From Brugia malayi (taxonomy: Eukaryota > Nematoda > Chromadorea > Rhabditida > Onchocercidae), in NCBI RefSeq assembly GCF_000002995.4, contig NW_025062479.1, positions 4,742,221 through 4,806,220 of the forward strand: a stretch of 64,000 bases of DNA, read 5' to 3'. Positions 54,484 through 64,000 of this stretch are shown one piece after another; position 1 is the stretch's first letter, and each line of letters begins with the position of its first letter. A model generated the notes under the pieces. The model was given only the letters and a program-made list of their open reading frames with translations. It had not been told where the DNA came from and searched no databases. A program made the position numbers and the translations under genes.

Positions 54484-57400
54484 TCAAGTCAACAAACTTC
54501 TAATTTCACGATGAATGTTACATAAATAGTCCACATATGAGGGCATGCTAGATGTACGATCTTCAACTAAAAATTTTTTCATCCAAGCTTCTAATGCATC
54601 TTGTTGTCGAATCAAGAACAGTTTCATATGTCGCAACCGATTTAAATTCACCCGATTAATAACATAACGTAGAGCACGTGACCGTGCATTGTCACGTTCC
54701 GGTACGACATGCTGAAACACATTTACCTAATGAAGGGAGAGTTAAACGAATGAAACTAGCGAAATAATTTTAGCATGTTCAAATTTCCAAATGAACTATT
54801 TCAAAGACACACATTGTCCACATTGAGATGTGCGACTGAGTTGGAATTAAAAACATCTTGCATCCAATCCTGTGATACCTTTAAACCGATCCATAAGAAC
54901 ATCATGATACCGTTAAAAATTATATATGCTTTTTCTGGAGATAAGTTATCGTAAGAAGCGCGTATGCAGACTGGCAATGTTATCTGCAAATCAACATCAA
55001 AATAAAGTTAACAATAAACAATAATCTAATGAATTAAAAAAAAAAAAAAAAAAAAAAAAGCATATAAACTGAATACCTCAGCTGTCTGCTGCTCAAGCAT
55101 CAGATCAGAAACAGGGAATACTGTAGGATACAACAAAGTTAATGCATCTTCTGTCCTCAAGGACGGTATAAGATGCATTAGATAAGCTCTATCATCGACC
55201 GTCATATCGTTACCTGAAAAAGATTTTGACGACTCCTTTTCAAAAAACAATTAAGCTAATTAAACAAGTCTTTATTTCAAATAGGAAAAATAATTCAAGT
55301 TAGTGAATTGTATGATTGGAAACCGACCCCCACTAAGTGCATCATTCTTTAATATGCAGTTTGCGAATAACGGCAAAAGTTTCAAACATTCTGGCAAAAT
55401 AAGTTGTCCAAGCGGTGCTTGTTCACTACACTTCTCACGGTATGTTGCTAGCATTTGCGCACAACGTGCATTCACTGCTTCCCGCACTTCCTTAGGAGAT
55501 TTGTCTCGCAAAAAGTATTCCGCTGAAAAAAAAGTTAATAAAATCGTGGAACTGCAAATGCTTCAACATGAAACGAATGAATTTCCATTATGAAGACAAC
55601 AATTACATTTCGAAAGTAAAGGTTGAGGTGCCTTTTACCTTGTTTAAAGAGGAAAGAAGTTAAACAGTCCAAATCAGCAACACGATACAACTGATTATAA
55701 TCTGACGAAACAGCTAAAGCAAGATTATGGATACGAAGTCTTCTTTGTCCACTACATGATGTAAATAGTACAGCCGCTTGTAAGTAGGCGCTTCCTTCTG
55801 GTAATTTATCGTCATGTCGAATTTCTACGTGAACTGCCTATAAACAAATGTTAAACATCAATTATGGTTTCATATATTTAACATTAAAAAATTACGGTTA
55901 TTGTTTATTATAAGGAAAAATCACTTTATCACAATCAATGGCACCCATTTCCAAATCCGTAGTATTATCCATGAAGAACGAACCGAAGAAACCAGTTGGC
56001 CGTAAACCTGAAAGGAATGATTAATACAGAAAACTACCAACTATTAAAAAAATTTCTTACAACTGGCAGCATGAACTCCCTACATGCATGCCGGATTTTT
56101 TTTTAATTTTATTTTAACTTGGATCCAAAACAAACCATTAGGATCCAGAGAGTACTTGCAAAAGTAAAAAGTTACCATTCAGATGCAGTTGTCGAGAAAC
56201 GCGATTATCCCAACCATTTATTTTGAGAGAAAAAAAACTTCAAAAACTCAACAAACAAAAGCTAACACTTACCAGTGGATGTACGTACTCTTATCATCGC
56301 ATCAAACACAATTTCGCGACTTATGTCGTGGGAAAGATCTGCCAAGAAACGTTGGCTATCTTTTTGCGTCTAAAATGAAACTCAACGAAATAATTAACAA
56401 ATTAGTTAGTAAATTTAAAAATAAGGCAGCAAAAGAACAGCATGTTGTGCACGTCATTTGATAAATGAATCGAAAATCAAAAATGATTAAAGTATACTTC
56501 AAAGTATTGATATTTGTATATGGAACCACCCGTTAGATAGCAAACGGGTGAAAGTGATGCAACATCCACGAAGGAATTTGGGAATAAGAATAAATCTACA
56601 GCGCAACCTGCTTTCACACATTCTTCGCCTAGTTTACTATAAAAATCGATGTGCGGTTGTAATACAGTCTGAAACAAATAATGTTCAACGAATGAAAGTA
56701 TATACCAACCATACTACAACTACGGTAATATGATACCACTATACAGACCAGCAATAATATGAATTTAATATGTATCAAAATAAAACTTTGTTTCTGCAAA
56801 TAAATTAACAGCACCTAAGATGCAAAACAACAAGTCCAATCAAATCATCGGTCTAAATTAATAACCTTCTCCTTATCTGTTCCAAGTAGTTTCCGATCCT
56901 CACGATTTTTTAACTTCCCAGGTGCATCCAGCAACGGCAAATTAGTATGGAATATGAACAACTTCCCTGCTCTATCAGCACACTGAAACTCTGTTTGACT
57001 ATGAAGCTGCATGAATATTACAATTTGTGTATTAAAAGTTTTGGTTGCAGCGAAATTCAAACTAATGGAAAACATCATGCGTACTTTTAGTGCATCCAGA
57101 CCAGCCTGGATAACAGGGCCAAGCATTGTTTCAGTGATTCGCGTTTCGCCAAAGACCTTTTCAATTTCATATAACAAGCTCAAAAAATATAAATGAATAA
57201 TTGCTATGAAATGAACAAATTTTCATTGTTGCTGATATATCATTTTAAATAAAGTCATTTGCTACAACGATCCTGTTGACTGTCAACATAAGTGATACGC
57301 TTTATTTCTTCTTAAAATACAAAGACAACCTATTACTGTGACATGCAAGAATGACAAGAGCTAGAATTTTATCGAATCTAGGCAAACCATATTCTTGCAT

Positions 57401-60400
57401 ACGTTAAGTAAAAGAGAAAAAATTTTTCCAAGTTGGATACTAAGTTCAAGCAGTCTAGTACTTGAACTCAGCGTGGAATAAACTAATGACCTTAGAAATT
57501 GTGACCGTGAACTTGGGAAGCAGATTGAGTGAAAAATCACCAAAGGAGAGTTATACTTGAATGCATAGATGATATGATGTTCTACCTATTCAGAACAACA
57601 TCGGCCTCTTCCAATGTTACCAAAAACCCGTCTACCAATGGCACAAAAACATCGTTCACATCTCCAACGACCAACATTTCAGGTTGACCTATATGGCTTT
57701 TCAAATTATAGAAATGAATAGTCTGATCGTATGTTGCAAATCCAATGCGCAAAGACGAATTCACCTGATCCAATTCTCTGCAATATTATCTTATGGCAGT
57801 TAAGAATAAAGAAAAATTTTCAATTCATAAAAATGAACTTTCATTCGATTGCCACATTTCATTATATGAAGGAAACAAACTTGGGTAAATCGTTCAACAA
57901 ATTTCGAATATTTTTACAAAATATTGATACTAGGCCACATTGCACTGCAGAATACGACACATCCAACATAAAAATGAATGCAGGTTCTTTTGGTTTCAAA
58001 CCATTCTGGAAATGATCTCGGAATAAAAGTACGTTAAGAAGTCTGTTTCATAAAATTCGAAAATATGATTATGAAAAAAACAAACTTTACAGTACGGTTT
58101 TGTTGCAACAAGTTCATAAGACCCAAGATATTGTTCAGGACGATGTTGAATATCGGTTCGGCGTCCGGTGTGATCCAGATGAGCAAAATATGAATCATCC
58201 ACTAAAAACAAAAACAGACAAGTGCAAAATGAATGATCTTTGTAAGCAAAATCATTATGAATCCAAACATACCAGCTGTGGATGTAAAACAAAACGGGCA
58301 TTTGAAGCGACGACCACCATCTTGAAATTCCATAAATGCACACATGTAAGCTTTGCAACGATGACATCTCACGGGACCCAACTCTCCAAGATCCACGATT
58401 GGAGGTGGTATCTAAGATGTTTTAAAAAAAAACATACTGGGTATATTTATCAACAAAATTGAAAGAGATAAAAAAACTTTAAAATCTGAAAAGCCTGATG
58501 CTAAAACCGCTGAGAATTTGATTGCAAATGATTAATTACACTACATTTTTGATATCTCACTTCTTGCACATTCTTTGTACTTTCTAACCACTGTGAATGA
58601 AAATACAAATACAACAGATAGATATTATATACTGAAATGTCAAACGCGCAGTATTTAATAAATTTCAGTGCCACAAAATTGTACTCATATATACCAGAAG
58701 TTATTTTTCTTACTTTTTGGAAACAATATCACTTTAGTGTTCGGTTAATTGAAGATGGTTTCAAATGGATTACCAATTAAGATTATGAAAGTATTCTGCT
58801 AAAGATAAATGCTACTGCAAATTTCTATTTCTTAAAGATCAGGGCAGACCGGATGAAATCAAGTTATAAATATAACTTCCCACAGCTTTAATTTCTATTT
58901 GTTCTATTTCAACTAGCTAATGATATAATAAAACACCTCATTTGGATGCAAACGTGCAAATGGAGTGAGAGCGACTGCCAATGGTATTTGTGAATTTTTT
59001 AACATATCGGATGATGCAGGCGCGACATAAAGTGTAGACCGCATGAACTTCGGGTTACAAATGCCTGAAAAGGGAATTTAAAAACTATTTGAATACCTCA
59101 AATGCATTTAAAAACTGTAAATCCATCTCATTTAAAAAATAATGAAACTATCAAGCAATATAGAAGATAATGAGTAAGAGAAGCAAGCTCATTTCTTCAA
59201 GGGACTTTTTGAAATTCTTCAGCTGCACTCATAATGAATGAAAGAACTACCGCTTTATTATCTTGTTTTTAGAACTACAAAACGATCTTCAAACTTTAAT
59301 TTCTTACCCTGATCCTGAGCAATAAACTCAGTTGATGTTAGTGGTGGATGTTCAGCTGTAGGATAACCAGTTGGAAATGTTCCACTCCTTGTTGAACGAT
59401 CTTCTTCGATTACTTGGACCTAAATTTAAAAATGCTTTGAAAAATCTGCCGAAAAGAGGAGAGTTGTAGGACATGAACAGTTTGCGTAACTTTTGTTCTA
59501 AGCTTTTAGAATGAGGAAATTCTATGAACATACCACACTTGGCATCAGATTAGGATCCAAACGAGGTTTCTGCTGATATAATCCTACAGCAGGTGGTCCT
59601 ATTGTTTCTCCATGCATTGGTGGTCGAGTCATTCCAGCACCGACAGTAGAATAATTAACAGGTGGTGCACCAGGCACTGATGGAAGGCCGGGTGAACCAG
59701 AAAGAATACTACTGTATGCTTCAGGCAGTTGTGGGGGAATAGACATTTGCTGACCATTGTTGCCAGCAGGTTTCAGAAAACTACTTAGTCCTATGGAACC
59801 ACCAAATGTTGGGTGTCTTGGTGGAGCTTCATCTCCAATTCTTGGTGGAGCATTATGAGTGCCGAGATATTGTTCAGTATCTGATGATGATGTAACTTCG
59901 ATCGAAGGCACTCGCGGCGCAATTTCTGCATTAGGTACTACTTGTGGAATTGGGTGAGAAAATATATGTGAAAATGTTCCTACATCAGGTACAGCAGGTA
60001 TATTCCCAATAAAAGTTTGCGTTGAAGATGCGGTTCCGGTTGGTGCAGATGACAAAGTTGCAGTCACGGTAGGCGTTATAGAAACTTTAGGAGATATTAG
60101 CTGTGAATCTGAAATGAATTTTTCTAAAAGTTCTTAAAAAAAAGAAAAAATTCTTGTTTACTAAATCCATCGAAAACAACTCCGAAAAACAAACTTGTAT
60201 GAGGAAGATTTGACAGAATACCACTATTCTGCTGTACATCACTCGGAAAGTTACTGGGTGGGTTAGAGAAGAGATGAGCTCCACCATTCATAGCCATAAT
60301 CTGTGTCTTATCATCGTTAATTTCTGCAAATTCTCAAAATTTTAAAAACTGCGAAAAAAATTTCGATGGCAGTTTTACTTTGGGTTCACACACATAAGAA

Positions 60401-60969
60401 TAGGTGGCTATATAAGTAATATTTGCAAAACAAACCGTGAATTGGAGTGAACTGCGGTGGAAATGCTTGTTGTCCACATACCATTCCAGTTTGCAAAGCC
60501 ATGTTCTGCAACATATATCAATACATTCGAAATTCTAAAACAGCTTCAAACATTTTTAATAAGCAACAAAAATGCGGTTTTTTATACACACAGCGAATAA
60601 AATTTGCAAATACGGAGATACCTGCGGGATCTGTCCATTGTAGTGAACGGCACTATCCAAAGTCACATAATTTTGTGCTGTATTTACTGCACCTAGAACT
60701 CATGAGGGAGTTACTGACAAGATTTGACATAACTGCTCAGCAAAGCTCTGCGTCTTCTGCCTAATATTACACATTTACATATGTTGCGATCACAGTTAAC
60801 TTAGCTTTGTTCTTCTGCATTTTATCATTTCGCCTAGCTGACAGTCTGATTTAAGTAATGAAAAGAAAAAAGAAGAAACACCTGGATAGGTAATCCGCAT
60901 ACTCTTCACATTATCGCTAGCCGACTGTCCAGCTGGCATAAAAGTTGGTGGCGCTACTGCACGGTACAT
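54484..60969 (-). CDS. sec-24: SEC24 (SEC24C/D class), COPII cargo adaptor
   Basis: SEC24 pairs with SEC23 in the inner COPII coat and selects cargo leaving the endoplasmic reticulum. Twenty-one exons: 60882-60969, 60622-60692, 60436-60505, 60195-60323, 59534-60108, 59308-59419, 58937-59064, 58273-58411, 58086-58201, 57881-58005, 57586-57777, 57085-57178, 56866-57006, 56498-56668, 56273-56369, 55925-56007, 55639-55837, 55328-55522, 55077-55213, 54813-54983, 54484-54726. They give 1091 residues, the length of human SEC24C. The first 340 or so are Pro/Ser/Gly-rich and disordered. Then come [11 protein letters not shown], the zinc finger [20 protein letters not shown] with CPFC, the trunk strand [15 protein letters not shown], a gelsolin-like region, and [15 protein letters not shown] at the end. 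The ATG follows TTTTTTCAG directly, so the message is probably trans-spliced there. Confidence 0.97.
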
Positions 60970-62147
60970 CTGAAAAAAATCCGGAACAACAGTCACACAA
61001 ACCAAACCAACCACACAAGAAAACAAGCACCACCTCCCCCTTTCCTCCAAGACTTCTAAGAGCCGAATAGTGTTGCCGTGGCATCACACCAGTACCGCTA
61101 TGAAATGTGACCTGTCTCGCAACTTCGTTGCATGCAGAGCTAATCAGTCATCGTTCCGCACAGGAATTCTAGCATTTAAGATCCCGAGAAAATTACTGCA
61201 CGTCTTTTTGGTTTAATCATCCGGACCATTCAACGTGAATAGTGACAACGCAACTGCATATCCAAAACAAACATACTGCAGGGAGCTTACGACACACAAT
61301 AGTTTTTAATGAAAAGAATATCCCCTTCAGTCGTATTCGATCTGAATATCTCACTAATCTTCCAGGATAGTAAAGATTGCGGATGTACTGCATAGGAGTT
61401 TTCAAACTAGCTCCTGCGAAAATGTATCACTGGTCTGTAAGGATGTACATGATGAGGCAATTTATGTCAACTGTTAGTACAACGTCCATTCCCCCATCGT
61501 CACTAAATTCAAAAAGCAACATCTATTGCACATTATTTCGTCAATGGCTACCACCATATAATCCAGAGGCACTACCATTGCACATAACACATTATTAAAC
61601 AATGATACGTTCAGGAAGCGTTACCAAAGAAGCACAAAATCATACGCAGGTCATCAAACTCCCACAAGTCTACTTGGATAAGAAAAATTATGATAAAGAA
61701 ATCTAATGATCCAACATATCTGTTTCAGACTGCCAAAATCATTACTGATTTTACATCACAAAACAAAGTGGAAAGTTACAGAAGCACATAACAATTAATG
61801 TAGCTATGCGATTTAGAAAAAAAAGTTGATAACAAAAACAAAGACCAATCAGTGTACAGTAAAACCCTAACATAATATTTATATATGCATTTCTACTGTT
61901 TCACATCAGCGACATTCTCCTTAAAGCACTTTTCACAACCTTGCAGGAACAGCCACTTATAAATAGCATTAAATAAAAAAAGTTCCAAATCTTGCTTACA
62001 GTAAACCGTTATAAAACATATCATACAATGGAATATTTATCAATTCAATAATAATATGGAATTTCACAATATCAATTTGAGGATAACACAACTGAAAAAG
62101 GCAAACGATGAAAACAGATAACTCACATAATTATGGACTATTCTTTT
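60970..62147. other. Intergenic region between MAPKAPK 3' end and SEC24 5' end
   Basis: About 1.2 kb without a supported exon. The patch at 61040-61200 is somewhat richer in G+C. It should contain the kinase 3' UTR and the SEC24 promoter. Confidence 0.5.
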
Positions 62148-63977
<1,830 letters not shown>

Positions 63978-64000
63978 CTAAAAATTTTGTTAAATGTTAA

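Overview
The window is eukaryotic nuclear DNA, about two-thirds A+T. Genes are split into many short exons (mostly 60-250 bases) by introns that end in a strong T-run plus CAG or TAG. Gene content, intron style and acceptors just ahead of start codons point to a nematode, most likely a filarial or related spirurid worm. This is inferred from protein resemblance recalled from memory, without a database search. I recognised no tRNA, rRNA, CRISPR array, prokaryotic operon or intact transposon.

Layout. On the plus strand at the left edge lie the 3' part of a folliculin-interacting protein gene (FNIP, 628-4377) and a small four-exon gene for an unfamiliar ubiquitin-like protein (5746-6816). From 7470 to the right edge all eight recognised genes are on the minus strand: ATG7 (7470-11615), a MINDY-type K48 deubiquitinase (12972-15913), the E2 enzyme UBE2D/LET-70 (17015-18302), the giant BEACH-WD40-FYVE protein WDFY3/ALFY (19796-37945), a small OXLD1-like mitochondrial protein (41339-41728), SRGP-1/srGAP (42287-52361), SEC24 (54484-60969) and the 3' part of a MAPKAPK2-type kinase (62148 to beyond 63977). 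Except for WDFY3, whose roughly forty exons are given as landmarks, I traced exon borders by hand. All listed junctions keep the reading frame; coordinates may be off by one base here and there.

Functional theme. The left half is rich in ubiquitin and autophagy functions: FNIP (lysosomal nutrient sensing), a ubiquitin-like protein, ATG7 (E1 for ATG8/ATG12), MINDY (polyubiquitin trimming), UBE2D (E2) and ALFY (aggregate autophagy scaffold). The right half concerns membranes and signalling: an F-BAR RhoGAP, a COPII cargo adaptor and a stress kinase. Whether this grouping is more than chance needs synteny comparison.

Points most worth a second look are the small ubiquitin-like gene with its apparent 29-base intron, two GC-AG introns (one directly after the ATG7 active-site cysteine codon region, one in srGAP), an in-phase alternative first exon for srGAP, an in-frame exon extension inside its RhoGAP domain, and a perfect 40-base tandem duplication at a MINDY splice donor.
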